NCBI GenBank assembly: GCA_018524725.1
Contig: JAEUWP010000443.1
Span: forward strand, 62,001-126,000
Origin: Podaxis mareebaensis
Lineage: Eukaryota; Basidiomycota; Agaricomycetes; Agaricales; Agaricaceae
Length of the DNA stretch: 64,000 nt
Reading direction: 5' to 3'
The notes below the pieces were generated by a model. It saw only the letters and a list, made by a program, of their open reading frames with translations. It searched no databases and had not been told where the DNA came from. Below are positions 22,311 to 33,442 of the stretch, in pieces. Each line of letters begins with the position of its first letter. Within the stretch, counting starts at the first letter, position 1. The position numbers and the translations under genes were made by a program.

Positions 22311-24700
22311 GGCAATCTGCTTGGTTTGTGCCCAGAGTTTCACCCGCTTGTCGGACAACGAGATGCCTTGACCCAAATGCCGCCAACGATGACCTGGACT
22401 GTCATCAGCAGAACTTCGAACACTGAACGTATGCTTCCAACTACTTCAGCCTCATATGTATGATGCTGATAGACGAAATTGATAGGATACACCTCAATGT
22501 GCCGCATGTGGAATTGTCTCCAAGTCCCTCACTGGACCATTGTGTAATAAGTGTCTCAAGCACTACCGTATGTCCTTCATCATTGACCGTTCATTCTGAG
22601 ACTTACTGTTTCTCAGGATATGAGCAGGAGAGGCTGCCGATATTCCCCGTGACATATTCTCTCTGAAGGGCGTTCCACAACTCTTGTTCAGCAACGTAAA
22701 CTCAGAAAAGACTAGCCAAGTTATCAAGTCAGCTTTAGATCATCACACCAATGCCTCCTTGTCGCGCCTTCATATTTCTCAACCCATCATTGCGAGTCGG
22801 CCGTCTACCTCTCAGACATTGTCCCGCCTGTCAAATAGCACTTGCCATATTGTAGCAGAGAAGGCCATAAAGAGACGAGATGCAGAGCTCCGAAATGCTC
22901 CAGATAACCTTCAAATCATCGTATCTCTCTGGCGTGAGACTCTCCGTATGGACCGCATGCAAAAGGTTCGCCTTGATATCAACACCACCCAATAGCAATC
23001 TCAGTTCTCATGCATAGGTTCATTCTGTACGCGTCCTCCAAGTATTTCCATTTTCGGATATTCTGAGGGATGCTCTCAAAATCCTACTCGGAAAGGTCAA
23101 GAATTGTGTCGCAATGTGGGACACTCTCACAGCTGATGATATGAACTGGTAAGCGGAGATGACTGCGTAACTGGTAGTATTACTGATGTCATTCAAGGCA
23201 GAACATTTTGATCTATGCCCATGAAAATGCAAACCAACACGTCGCTGTTGATCTCAAATGGGACGAGCCTGTTGCACTCTTGTATCAGGAGTTCCATAAA
23301 CAGCGGATTGGCTCCACTCGAGCACTTGCTGACCGTTCAATTGAGCTTCGTTTCGTATATATGGGGTCCAGTGCCAACCTCCTCACTCCCGAGTCAGCAG
23401 TTCTCACATCTGTTAGGCCAAGTGGCAAATGCAAGCGGCCTGATTCAGCTACTCATGGTTTGAGCAGTCGCATTCCTCAGAGCAAGAAACCCATCCTTCG
23501 AAGTGCCTTTATCCCACCTCCTACCCCCACCAGTACCCTATCCCTTTCTGCACTTGAAAGAACATGGTCTCGAACACCTCCGATGGCTTCTTACCAGTTC
23601 ACACGCATTACTGCTCAAATTCAGGAGTCAGGCGCCATACGCCTCATCCGCACTCTGGATCAGGAGCCTACTATTCAGACTGCGACTGATTGGATTGATG
23701 GTGAAACAAATTTCAACGGAGGAAAGATGCCTTACAGCCACACAGGCTTCATTGGAATGGGTTCTTCCAAACGTGGTATTTATGTAAACTCCATCCCCTT
23801 GTACTCGTTCACATTCTGACGCACTTTTTCACTGCCAGGCCAGGTTTGAAGGGCGAGAGTACGTTCTGACACAGCCAATTGATGGTACATTGGACAGTGA
23901 TTATGTCGAGGAGGTTTTAGGAGCTGAATACAAGCTTCTGTATCAGTGTAATCGGTTCAAGGCTGAGTTTGACAAGTATGTACAGGACGAAGGTGTATCA
24001 GGAGTCCCTGGTAAGCAATTGGTGGCGTGCAATAAGTCAATTTACTGATGAACAAATAACAGAGTTTTACTTCAACTTTGAAGGTGCCATTTTTGGTGAA
24101 CTACACTACACAACACCAAGTCATCTAACAGTCGTGTTGTGCCCTATAAAATGTTTTTGGCTACGCCTCTTCTTCCCACCAAGACCAAAGTACACAAGTT
24201 TACTGGGAACGACTTGCTTGGTTCAGATGGCTTGGATGATGAGCTGACCATGGCCATTCATGCCTTCACTCATTTTTCGTTGATGTACTCACATGATTAC
24301 ATGATTTTCTGTGATCTTCAGGATATGCTCGCCTTCGTACATCTTCATCCCACCTGTAGTCCGACTCATATAATTACCCAGGCATCCCCGACGAGAAAAA
24401 CATGATGTGTCTCATTGATCCTCAGGCCCATACGTGAGTTCAATGTTCGACTTCGTAATGCCCAATGTGACGCATATTGATATTGCTTACTCCAGCCGTG
24501 CACCGGAGCAGAACCGGATCTACTGGGATCAGGGTGGGGTGGGTCTTGAACGCCTCAAAAAGGAGCACCATCGTGTGTGCAAAAATAACATCTACTGTAA
24601 CAGGTTGGGTCTATGTAATCTAGTTGTGAAGGGAAATTCGCCGCTCAAGGCTCGGGCTGGTCAGAGCCTTCGCGTTGAAGATCTCCTGAATCTTGATTAA
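22311..24700 (+). pseudogene. Alpha-type protein kinase with N-terminal zinc-ribbon motifs, damaged
   Basis: A multi-exon gene. The 5' part holds Cys pairs (CLVC with KCRQR; CAACG with CNKC) like small zinc ribbons. The middle part (about 22,690-23,780) is a low-similarity linker. The kinase domain starts near 23,840 (ARFEGREYVL; Lys in RFKAEFDKY). It continues through KFTGNDLLG, AIHAFTHFS, the catalytic FCDLQ motif, CLIDPQAHT, the Gly-rich GGVG and a C-terminal His/Cys cluster (KEHHRVCKNNIYC), ending at 24,700. These are hallmarks of fungal alpha-kinases. Damage: TGA codons at 22,369-22,371 and 22,390-22,392 in the first ribbon, and a donor after FCDLQ that reads ATATGC in place of GTATGC at 24,323. 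The 3' half is otherwise well preserved. Confidence 0.75.
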
Positions 24701-24909
24701 TGTTACATAGTGTTGCCCAACTTGTCTTCCCCATCTCCCGAATCAATGTGCTGGGGCAACCCATGTGCGCCAATACTATTTATGCTTGTTGAGTTGAGAC
24801 TGCATTTCTTCGCTGAATACTCCTTCGTGCATCAGCGATATTAAGAGGAGTGTGACACCATTAGTGCCTGATCTCACAAGTGGGACCAGATCTGTAATTC
24901 CGTCACCGC

Positions 24910-24941
24910 AAGTTAGACCATGTCCTCCTGGGCTTCCGTAG
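24910..24941 (-). repeat. Right terminal inverted repeat
   Basis: 32 bp, the reverse complement of the left repeat with one extra G. ACAC follows directly at 24,942-24,945 and matches the left flank. Confidence 0.85.
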
Positions 24942-24945
24942 ACAC

Positions 24946-25698
24946 CTTCTAATCCTTCGAAATCCCATTAACCGCGCTTCCGTGGATCCCGAATATTGAA
25001 TAGTGGATAAAGATAATTTGGGCAACCGAGAAGGTGGCATGATGGGATCAAGCAGCGCCTTAGAAGGCCATCGGTCTTGGGGCCGAGTTTCCCGTTGGAG
25101 ATCGATCCTTCCAAACTCAACAACAAATGGCCATGAGTACGTAGCTGCATATGTTATATATTGGTTGTATACCCCCGTAAGGAGAAGGAAGCTGTATACT
25201 CGCGAGTATACTTAGCCTTGTAGCCTACCCCTGCATGCGGTGCCCCAGAACCTGCAGCCTTATCCCCGACGAGGGATCGTGTCGTGTCTAGTGCTGCATG
25301 TTAAAAAGATATATAGCGTCATCCATGCCCTTGGGCATCCGGTCCATGTCAGACCTCCATCCTTTCGCTCCATCTCTTCGACAGTCCTCGCGGCAGCCAG
25401 AGCGTTCATATACCCTGTAGCCTTCTATTTCTCACAAGCACTAACCTCCGACTACAGCAGCCCCGAGCCTGGAGCTGCCATATCGTGATCCATTCGGTGC
25501 TTTGTTGTACCGTATATACTAAATTATCCCGCACCCTCCACAGCCACCCGAAGACTGTAGTGACTCGCGAAATTGCGCCAAGGTCGCCAAGAGTTGTCTC
25601 TTGTTACTCTTTCACATTGTCCAGCCATCTGCGTCTCACCATGTCTAAAATTTCCCTGACTTGGTTCGTATCTCTTCAAGTTTCGTCGGTAAAGAGAT
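24946..25698. other. Intergenic, no gene seen
   Basis: About 750 bp between the element and the first membrane-protein gene. A first short exon of that gene could lie near 25,641 (ATG, MSKISLTW), but the splice site is not clear. Confidence 0.4.
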
Positions 25699-26524
25699 AT
25701 GATGACGTACACGATACATAGTTTCATGACCCTGCTGAGAGGTGCATTTCTTGCATCATTCCGGGCCTTTTGGGTAACTTTACATTTATATCTCCCTACC
25801 CTCTACCACCTTGGATATAAACAAGAAATCCGTCCTCCATTATTTCGAAACCGAGTTGGACATTACGAGAGCTATATGAGGATGGGGCAAGAGTGGTCAA
25901 GACGAGTCGTTCGTCTTCAGAACCATTGGACCACCTTTCGTGATGTCTGTATGGTGTTGCTTGGGTATGGACACACTCTGTTCCTAAAATTATTTTGTGT
26001 TGATTGACCAACGTGCATGACCTGCAATGTTATAGTACCACCGCACCATACCTAGAGACAACCAAGGCGCCCACGCACTCGGTGACCTTTACTTTTGGCT
26101 CATTATGCATTTTTGATGCTTTAATCGGAATCCTCGTTGCACATGTATATGTCGGAAATAGCCAGCATTTGCATAAACCAGTCGTAATTGACTTCTGGCT
26201 CGAGGTAAATGACATCTTATCGCATATTACGTGCTCCAATTGACATTTCTACAGGCATCCAGTTCTAATAGCGGGCTCTGGTTTTGGACGTTGATATCGC
26301 TTCCTGCTGTCTGGTTCACTGCAACAATAATTTCTTTTCTGATTTTTGTATTTTCTGCCGCGTGGGAGGACCTCTCGCGGGCGGTACCAGACCCTTTATC
26401 GACTAGACTTGCCTTCTTCCACCGTGCTCTTTTGCTTACCACAATTGCTTGTGCGATTCTTCACTTTGCAATGATTGTTATCAGTTGGGTTAGAATAAGG
26501 AGTAGTCCTATTCTTGGTTCCTGA
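25699..26524 (+). CDS. Multi-pass membrane protein, paralog A
   Basis: Exons 25,699-25,964, 26,036-26,204 and 26,255-26,524 give about 235 residues; an extra 5' exon is possible. Four hydrophobic segments are visible: near AFWVTLHLYLPTLYHLG, FGSLCIFDALIGILVAHVYV, TLISLPAVWFTATIISFLIFV and LLLTTIACAILHFAMIVISW. A conserved soluble loop reads RRVVRLQNHWTTFRD, followed by TTKAP. The middle exon is exactly 169 nt, the same as in paralog B, which supports both models. The family is a fungal integral membrane protein group of unknown function. It faces paralog B tail to tail. Confidence 0.75.
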
Positions 26525-26743
26525 TCATTCTATCATTTCCTTCGGTGTTTATTTCTCTTTATATACAATATGCTATGCCCGTTTTATCTGCTCTAGTTTC
26601 TGGGATCACTCTATCATGATGTAATTAATCATATCTTGGTTGGTCAGCCCAATGGAAGCAGTGTTGGGAGTGCTGATCTGGTATGCATCTTGGAACGCCA
26701 GCCTAGCAGATGCATTCAAATACAACGGCGGTGTACAAGCCGC

Positions 26744-26930
26744 AAAGGAAACCCAAGCCGAAGTCACGAGCACAGAGAAGACCGCAGTCGTCGGTGCAAT
26801 GCTTACCTCTCGAGAACCCAAGCCTCCTTGAAAACCACTGCCAACCGTTCAACAGCTAAGTCGACACCAGCCAGTACAAAACCTGAGTCCTTGAGGCTTA
26901 CATTTCGGGAGCCCTAAAGCCAAAGTATTG
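26744..26930 (+). pseudogene. Fragment resembling exon 3 of the 17.8-19.5 kb gene
   Basis: The stretch opens AAAGGAAACCCAAGCCGAAG and aligns through many short blocks with 19,175-19,380, inside exon 3 of the Cys/His-cluster gene. Shared blocks include GCAGTCGTCGG versus GTAGTCGGC, AAAAC[CT]CC[AT], GTCGACA and CCTGAGTC-like sequence. It has in-frame stops and no flanking exon homology, so it is a non-functional gene fragment located about 7.5 kb away from its parent. Confidence 0.65.
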
Positions 26931-27041
26931 GGTCGGATTAAGTAGAACAATATAATTTGACTCGAGTATCAAAGTAGGCTAGATACCAGGCAGAACAAAA
27001 TATTATAAACAAAAGCTGCAGAACAAATATGAGGGTCAAAT

Positions 27042-27840
27042 TCAGGAAATAAGAATGGGATGTCTTCTGACTTTGAACAAAGCCAGAATAATCATGGCAG
27101 AGTGAAAAATTGCCCAAAAGGTGGCTGAAAATAAGAGGGCCTTATGGGACCATGTAAGGACATGATTAGGGACTATCTGAGGAAGATCTTCCCAGACAGA
27201 GGAAAAGATAAATGCAATGAAAGAGCTCATGGATGCAACGGACCAGACTGCTGGAAGAGATAGCAATGACCAGAACCAAAAACCTTCATCATTCTTGGAT
27301 GCCTGTTAAGGAGAAAGAGAAAGAGGTTATATTTTTGCGGCACAGAAAGATAGCAGCAGAGCAATTGCCTTAAGCCAGTAGTCAATCATAATTGGCATGT
27401 GTAAATCGAAGAAATTGCTGACATAGATATGGGCAATAAGGGCACCTGTAAAAGAGTAAAATATGGCCATTGAACCAAAGACAAAGGTCAAAGAATCTGG
27501 GGGAGCTTTGGTTGTCCCCATGTAGGGTGCTGCAGCACTGAAGTTGAACCTGATCTTAACACATGATAGCTGACTAGGAAGGTAAATTGAAATACCCCAG
27601 TGTTGCCATGGATATATCTCGCAGGACTTTCCAATGATTCTGCAGATGGACAGCTCGCCTGCACCACTGTTCTCCCATTTGCATGTAGTCTTGGTAGGGT
27701 CCGATCTCTGGTTTTTGAGATGAAAGGACACATCGGCGTTCATAATGCCAGCAATAGAGAGCAGGAAGAAACAGATGGAAGATCGTCCACAGGACCCGAC
27801 ATGCATAGAGGGTAATGTTCTGTAAAACTGTGATGGGCAT
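27042..27840 (-). CDS. Multi-pass membrane protein, paralog B
   Basis: Exons 27,840-27,596, 27,537-27,369 and 27,302-27,042 give 224 residues. It has the same plan as paralog A: a hydrophobic ACRVLWTIFHLFLPALYCW segment, a loop RRAVHLQNHWKVLRD, TTKAP, then FGSMAIFYSFTGALIAHIYV, SLPAVWSVASMSSFIAFIF and LLFSATFWAIFHSAMIILAL. Exon lengths and phases match paralog A, including the 169-nt middle exon. The intron after that exon begins GCAATT, not GT, at 27,368, so it must be a GC-AG intron or a damaged donor. Function is unknown. An upstream first exon is possible. Confidence 0.7.
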
Positions 27841-28017
27841 AGAGGGTGTACGAGCAGGTTTGTGTTCAGAGTAGGTGCGAGGGTCGTTAAATTTAGGGGA
27901 GGGAATAATGTCCTCCGTGGTATGGGGGTGAAGGTATCAAGTCGCGGTACGCCCAGGCGCAGATGATCGAGTTTAAGAGCAGTTCGGGTCACAGTAAAAT
28001 GGTTTAACGAAAAGGGG

Positions 28018-28627
28018 TTAACCGTCTCGACGAGATTCGAAGGCTTCAATCGTGTATACCGTGTGGCCCAATTCCAAAGCACAAGTAAAAAAGGGGAATG
28101 TTAACCGTCTCGACGAGATTTGAAGACTTCATTCATGCCAGTGTATACCCTGTGACCCAATTTCAAAACACAGGTCGAAATGGGGTTAACCGTCTCGACG
28201 AGATTCGGAGGCTCCAATCGTGTATATCGTGTGACCCAATTCCAAAGCACAGGTCGAAAAAGGAAACGTTAACCGTCTTGATGAGATTCGAAGACTTCAT
28301 TCTTGCCAGTGTATACCCTGTGACCCAATTCTAAAGCACAGGTCGAAAAGGGGTTAACCATCTCGACGAGATTCGAAGACTTCAATCGTGTATACCGTGT
28401 GACCCAATTCCAAAGCACAGGTCAGAAAAGGGAATGTTAACCGTCTTGACAAGATTTGAAGACTTCATTCGTGCTAGTGTATACCGTGTGACCCAATTTC
28501 AAAGCACAGGTCGAAAAGGGGTTAACCATCTCGATAAGATTCGGAGGCTTCAATCGTGTATACCGTGTGACCCAATTCCAAAGCACAGGTTGAAAAGAGG
28601 TTAGTTTCAACGAGATTCGCAGACTTC
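28018..28627. repeat. Higher-order tandem repeat, alternating 83/85 bp
   Basis: Units opening TTAACC[GA]TCTCGACGAGATT start at 28,018, 28,101, 28,186, 28,269, 28,354, 28,437 and 28,522, with a truncated eighth at 28,601. Spacings alternate 83, 85, 83, 85, 83, 85. Two subtypes alternate: one has CTTCAATCGTGTATACCGTG, the other CTTCATTC..GCCAGTGTATACCC. The true repeat is therefore a 168-bp dimer. I see no splice or coding signal; the short frame across it is a consequence of the period. Confidence 0.9.
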
Positions 28628-29321
28628 CTTATCAGGGGGTTCTAATTTCTGCTCGCCGACGACGCACGCGTTTTTTATCTCTGTACCCAATGCGCAGTCC
28701 TAACAGCACAAGACACCGCTAAGCAATCGTATCTGCGAGATCGGGGAGCAAGGGCTTGTGCGTCGGGGTCATTGGTGGAGATGGAAGAGCAGTGCAGATA
28801 TAGCATCTAGAGGACAGAGAGAAATCTCAAATCAGTGGTTGGGGTTCCTCGGGCTAATTTTTCGCTCGGGGTACTTAGGTGATTATCCCACACTAGGATC
28901 TTCAGTTAATACTTCAGCTGGTATCACACCCGTGGTGGTTCTAGAAATTACCGTCGCTGCTCACCAACCTGGTTCATTGCAATGATATCCTATCTCTTGA
29001 TTTCCTTGATTTCTTTTGTGTGTATTGTATGGGAGGATCACTGACAAGAGACATTCGATCTTTCATCAACTGGGTCAGTTTTCTCTCACCGGACCTTTTT
29101 GCTTGCTGTAACTGTCCTGATCCTCCACAAATCCTGATGGTGGTCTTCGAACAAGTGTTTCATCTGTTTTGGTTTTCACAAAACCCTCAACTGATCGAAG
29201 TAATTAATCGTGCCTTGATCGGCCGGACGGAAGCTGCGCCGGGAGATCAGGTCCGGCATGCTATAGACCACTCTCGGGTCTCCTTTCTGACTCCCTCCTT
29301 CCTATCCCACCACCTCCCACA
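28628..29321. other. Intergenic after tandem repeat
   Basis: About 690 bp upstream of the next gene. It includes a pyrimidine-rich stretch just before 29,322, as in many fungal promoters. No gene is seen. Confidence 0.45.
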
Positions 29322-30801
29322 ATGCCAGCCCCTGCAGTGTACGTCCTCGCAGTCGTTGGTACTATTGGTGCTGCCTTTGCCTTCAAACATGTAAGCACAT
29401 CAGTTCTTTCAGGCTCATCAACAATGCCAAGGATCACCTTGGACACTTGACACAGCTCTGACGTCCCCCACTCCAGTTTGTATACGAGCCCCATCTCGCA
29501 CCCAAAATTGAGCAATGGGCAGAAGAGTTTGTTGCCCGTCGTCGTGCCAACCGCATGCGGCAGCAGGGCCCTATCCCTGTACCTGCATCAATCCCTCTTC
29601 GTCGACGACGCCGTAGTCACAGCGGACGCTCAGACTCCACTCTTTCCGACAATGACTCTGACGATGGTTCGAACACGGGCAGTCCTTCTAACAGGCACAA
29701 TAGCATCGGTCAAGCCTCCTCTAGGGGGAATGCTCGTGGTTCCGGGTTCGACAACACTTTTGCAAGCGAGGTTAATGAATGGAGGAGCGAAGTAGACCGA
29801 AGCCAGACAACTTCCGGTTTGAGACATCGTACAAACATTGGCGTCCATACTATGGATCAAGTCAGTCCTCTTGATATTTGTGACTGCGTTCAGTGTGCTT
29901 ATCACCCATATCTCCGCAGTCCATCAACCCGATCCCATACCCCACGATGTCCCCTACACATGTCATCTCCGATACCTCGACCCCTACGACTCCTACTACA
30001 ACCACCTTGCCGAGTAGACTGTCTTCGCCTCCGCCTCAAGTATCGCCAGCGCCATCTACTAACAGTGACTCAACTTTCCACCCGCCTACCGGCGCTCCGG
30101 ATGTGCCGTCTAAACCCATGTCGTCCTCACAAGCTCGCACACCCCCACCTACTTCCCCTCCTCGCCCCACTACATCTAATGCAACCATAGCCAGTCCGCC
30201 TCGGGCGATTAATGCCGTTCCCGAATACTCTCCTCCTTCCTTCTCCTCCCCTATCCCTTCTCTTTCACAATCTTACCCTCAGGAACTTGATCGCGAACAC
30301 GGCGTTGAGCTTCTCTCTCCACCTTCCTCAGGTACCACTTCTCCCTTCTCGACTTTCTCTCCGGTTGTCGCTCCGCAAGCGCTCTCACCGTTCGCCGTTG
30401 TTCAACCTCTTGATCACTCTCCAGAAATTCGTTCGTGGTCACCAAGACCCGCTTCTCGAACCTTATCTCCATCTCAGCGCACTATCACAAATACCACGCT
30501 ATCCAACTACCAGTCACTCCCCACCTCGCCGGAAGTTATTCCGTCTGGCCTTTCCTCCCCGGTTAATGTAGCTCGTGAACAACTGCGCTCACCACCTCCT
30601 CGTGAGGACCTTTCTTATCTTTCTTCTCCGTCCCCAATCAATTTCACCTCACCTGGCGTGATTTCGCCTCGTTCCCCACATTCTGATCTATCCGAACTCG
30701 ATATCGTGTCGGACATTGAAGAGATGAGTGACCAAGGCAGTGAAGGAAGTGACAAGAGTTGGACTGGCGTTTCTTCTGCCTCCGGATCTTCCGCTAACTG
30801 A
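29322..30801 (+). CDS. N-anchored Pro/Ser-rich protein of unknown function
   Basis: Three exons (29,322-29,390; 29,477-29,860; 29,920-30,801) give 444 residues, all junctions in phase 0. Residues 3-22 are a single hydrophobic segment (APAVYVLAVVGTIGAAFAF), probably a signal anchor, ending exactly at intron 1. Next comes a basic, helical stretch with EQWAEEFVARRRANRMR and RRRRR. The last 300 residues are very rich in Ser, Pro and Thr with many SP/TP sites, and the end is acidic (DIVSDIEEMSDQ). It looks like a membrane-tethered, disordered cytosolic protein. I do not recognise a domain. Confidence 0.8.
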
Positions 30802-31479
30802 CGCTGAACTATCAAGTTTTATCACAACACCATATCCGAGCGAGACTGTTGCACATACATACATCTCACGTCGCCTGTACTTTTAATGTTACTGTCATTT
30901 GTGCGCACGCCAAATGTCGACTCTATCTCAAGTTCTAGGTTCACTTATTTATTCTCGTGACCGCTGTTAGTGATTGTATATTACACCATCATCTGCAATC
31001 CATGGGCTAGATTGGTTCTATCAAAATACAATCCTGTAAGAGCTGACGCAAGATAAACTTTGTTTAGATTTTCAGTGAGGTTTGACTGTCGCCACAATGA
31101 AACAGAGGTGTTCATCGAAAAGAGACACTCACCGGCTTAAGGAATATGTCCGTTGTCTAGGGAGAATTCAAGTTTTATCCATTATTAATCCATTATTCCG
31201 AGCCTGTTGGCTGGGATGGGGATATAGTAAGAATAAAAACGGAACAGCTGGAGAAACAGCTCTCTATCCCGAAAATGATACACTAAGGGTATAAGATCGT
31301 ATGCAAGAAGACAAATGGGTCCTTTGAGTAATCAAGAAATTGATAGTGATATGTGATGTGTAAGAGGGGGGATGGAGTGAAAACGAGAACGACGTTGGGG
31401 CTGTAACCATGGTGCCGAGGCGATAGAGGTCCGGGAACAGCATAGGCGAAGATGGTGATCGCTGAAATCGACAAAGTAA
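30802..31479. other. Intergenic, tail-to-tail
   Basis: 3' flanks of two convergent genes. No reading frame or repeat is supported. Confidence 0.45.
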
Positions 31480-33442
31480 TTATTGGCGGGGAAGGAAAAT
31501 GAGCTTGCACTCCATCGCCGCAGGAAAAATAACCTGTCCTCAGCAAGTTAATTGCGGTTGGTTGGAACAGAGAGTGGACTCACAAAACTATCCTTAATCT
31601 CCATGCTTCTTTCATTAGTCTCGGCGGGGGCCGCAATGTTAAAGTTCTTCACAATTGCGGTAATGGCGATGCGAAGGATCGCTTGCGCCAGGTTCTGGCC
31701 ACCACAGACCCGAGTCCCAGCTCCGAAGGGCATCATATACTGAGTCATGTTGGCAAGTTCGTCATGTGAACACTCAAGCCAACGCTCCGGGAGGAAGGTG
31801 TCGGGAGAAGGAAAGACGGATGGGTCACGATGCATTGACCAGGCCTGGGTCGATACAACAGTCCCCGGAGGAAGCGCATAACCCATGAGGTCGAAGATTT
31901 CATCACGGACACCACCCTTAGCCGTAGAGCAGGGAACAACACGTTCAAGAAGACTAGGAGCCGCAGTGTAAACCCGAAGACCTAGAAACACCTTTAGCCT
32001 TTTCCTCCGAACAGTCAGTGCGTGAATCAGATCAAACCTTCTCTGATGAATGCGTTCAGGTATGGAAGTTCCTGGAGGACTGAGATATCTGGAATTACTC
32101 GAGAGTCGGGCATGACTTCCTCTATCTCATTCTGGAGCTTCTTGAATATGTCAGGCCTACGGCTCAGCTCCCAGAAAAAATACGACAGGGATATGGAACT
32201 CGTGTCTGATCCTGCAATCCTAACGCTCATATAAGTTTTAGGTAAGGATTAACGGATAAAACAACTTACAGATGGCCCATACACTCGGAGATGATATCAT
32301 GATCAGGCATGAGTTCATTGGAGGAATAGCGATACTGCAAAAGACGTTGTAGCATGGGGACCTTCTCTGATTCACCGATCCTGCCTGCGTTCATTTGCGC
32401 TCTCATCTCATAGACTCGAGAGCTGACGAACTAGAACGGTAAGAGGTAATGATGATCACCAGCCGAAAAAAAAAGTGATTGCAAACCTCAGCCATGATCT
32501 TGTCAGAATCGCATATCTGCCGCCATCGGGCATTCGGAAAGCGGCACACGAGTTTCCATGCCCAAGTGGGAACGATGCTGCGCTAGGGATGCGACTCAGT
32601 GACATTACGATGTAACAGGCTGAGGGTATTACTAGAATCCCCCGCTTTGGGAAGTCATTAATCGCCGTGGAAAGAGGGTCCTCGACATCCATGGCCCACT
32701 TGCTAACTGCTCCGAGGCGATAACCGTAAGAAGAAGATACCACGACGTCTACCATGAGATGTCTGAAAAGGGTCAGACACTCTGTTGAAGCTTTGCCTGC
32801 TACATTATCTAGGACCTGGCGTGAGGAGTTTAGTAGGCTGGCTCCGAGAGGTAGCTCAGCACTCACAGTCAAAACCTCACACATGGATTCATGCATCTCC
32901 GACTGAAACTTGGCGACATTGGCCGGTGTATAGTGTGGTGCGTAACCCCGTCTTCGGATAATATGATGGGCATGATCTAGGGTCGTCATGCTACATGCAT
33001 CAGTACAAAGAGTGCATATATGCGCTTTTGCACCTACGCGTGATCGTTGTCGTTGCTGTGAAGTCAAATTTTGAGTTATTAGGAGGCTGGGTTGCAAGGA
33101 AACATACGTGAGAAGGCTTTTATAATAGGTGCTTTTGCTAAACTTGTGAACAGAGTAAACAGTCCGCATAGTGGAGATATCGCGGAAAACAATCTTGTTC
33201 GGTCCAACACGCACGACGGGACCATATGCCTCGAAGAGCTCCTGAATCGTTTTGCACTGACGGAGGCGAATGACGTGGATGTTAAGCCAGACGTTGGAGA
33301 TGGCAGCATACCAAGGACCGGGTATTGCGCTAAGAGGGGACAAGAAGAGGTTATATGTGATCTGGATCAACATGTATGCGAATGCGGCGGAGGCAAGGCC
33401 GAGGAATAAACTGTGGGAGCAGAAAAAGAGCGCGAGAGCCAT
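31480..33442 (-). CDS. Cytochrome P450 monooxygenase
   Basis: Nine exons (33,442-33,108; 33,055-33,038; 32,990-32,867; 32,815-32,633; 32,582-32,487; 32,430-32,270; 32,219-32,038; 31,981-31,584; 31,533-31,480) give 516 residues. An N-terminal membrane anchor (LFLGLASAAFAYMLIQITY) is followed by the Pro-rich hinge SAIPGPWYA. The I-helix oxygen-binding motif is AGSDTSS, the K-helix ExxR is Glu366-Arg369, the PERW motif lies near 431, and the heme loop is FGAGTRVCGG with Cys459 as iron ligand. Exon 2 is only 18 nt. The 51-nt intron at 32,866-32,816 is in frame and stop-free, so it could be missed. The enzyme would hydroxylate a lipophilic substrate at the ER with a P450 reductase. The substrate cannot be inferred. 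Confidence 0.93.

Larger units (their letters stand above)
19843..24941. mobile_element. 5.1-kb TIR element with integrase and alpha-kinase genes
   Basis: The left end (19,843-19,873) and the reverse complement of the right end (24,910-24,941) both read CTACGGAAGCCCAG, then AGGACATGGTCTAACTT. They differ by a single extra G on the right (31 of 32 positions match). Immediately outside, ACAC is present on both sides (19,839-19,842 and 24,942-24,945), which fits a 4-bp target-site duplication. Between the ends lie an integrase-core gene and an alpha-type kinase gene in the same orientation, both with inactivating changes. The 4-bp duplication and retroviral-type integrase fold recall Ginger-type DNA transposons, although the terminal bases differ from the TGT start usual there. 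The family is therefore left open. Confidence 0.8.

Noticed and set aside
19843..24941. LTR retrotransposon or Helitron for the 20-25 kb element
   Set aside because: The ends are inverted, not direct, repeats; there is no reverse transcriptase, RNase H or Rep/helicase sequence.
28098..28334. 78-codon frame in the tandem repeat
   Set aside because: It exists because the 168-bp dimer is a multiple of three; the same frame is interrupted in neighbouring units.
28018..28627. CRISPR-like array
   Set aside because: The units are contiguous 83/85-bp repeats with no unique spacers, and the organism is a eukaryote.
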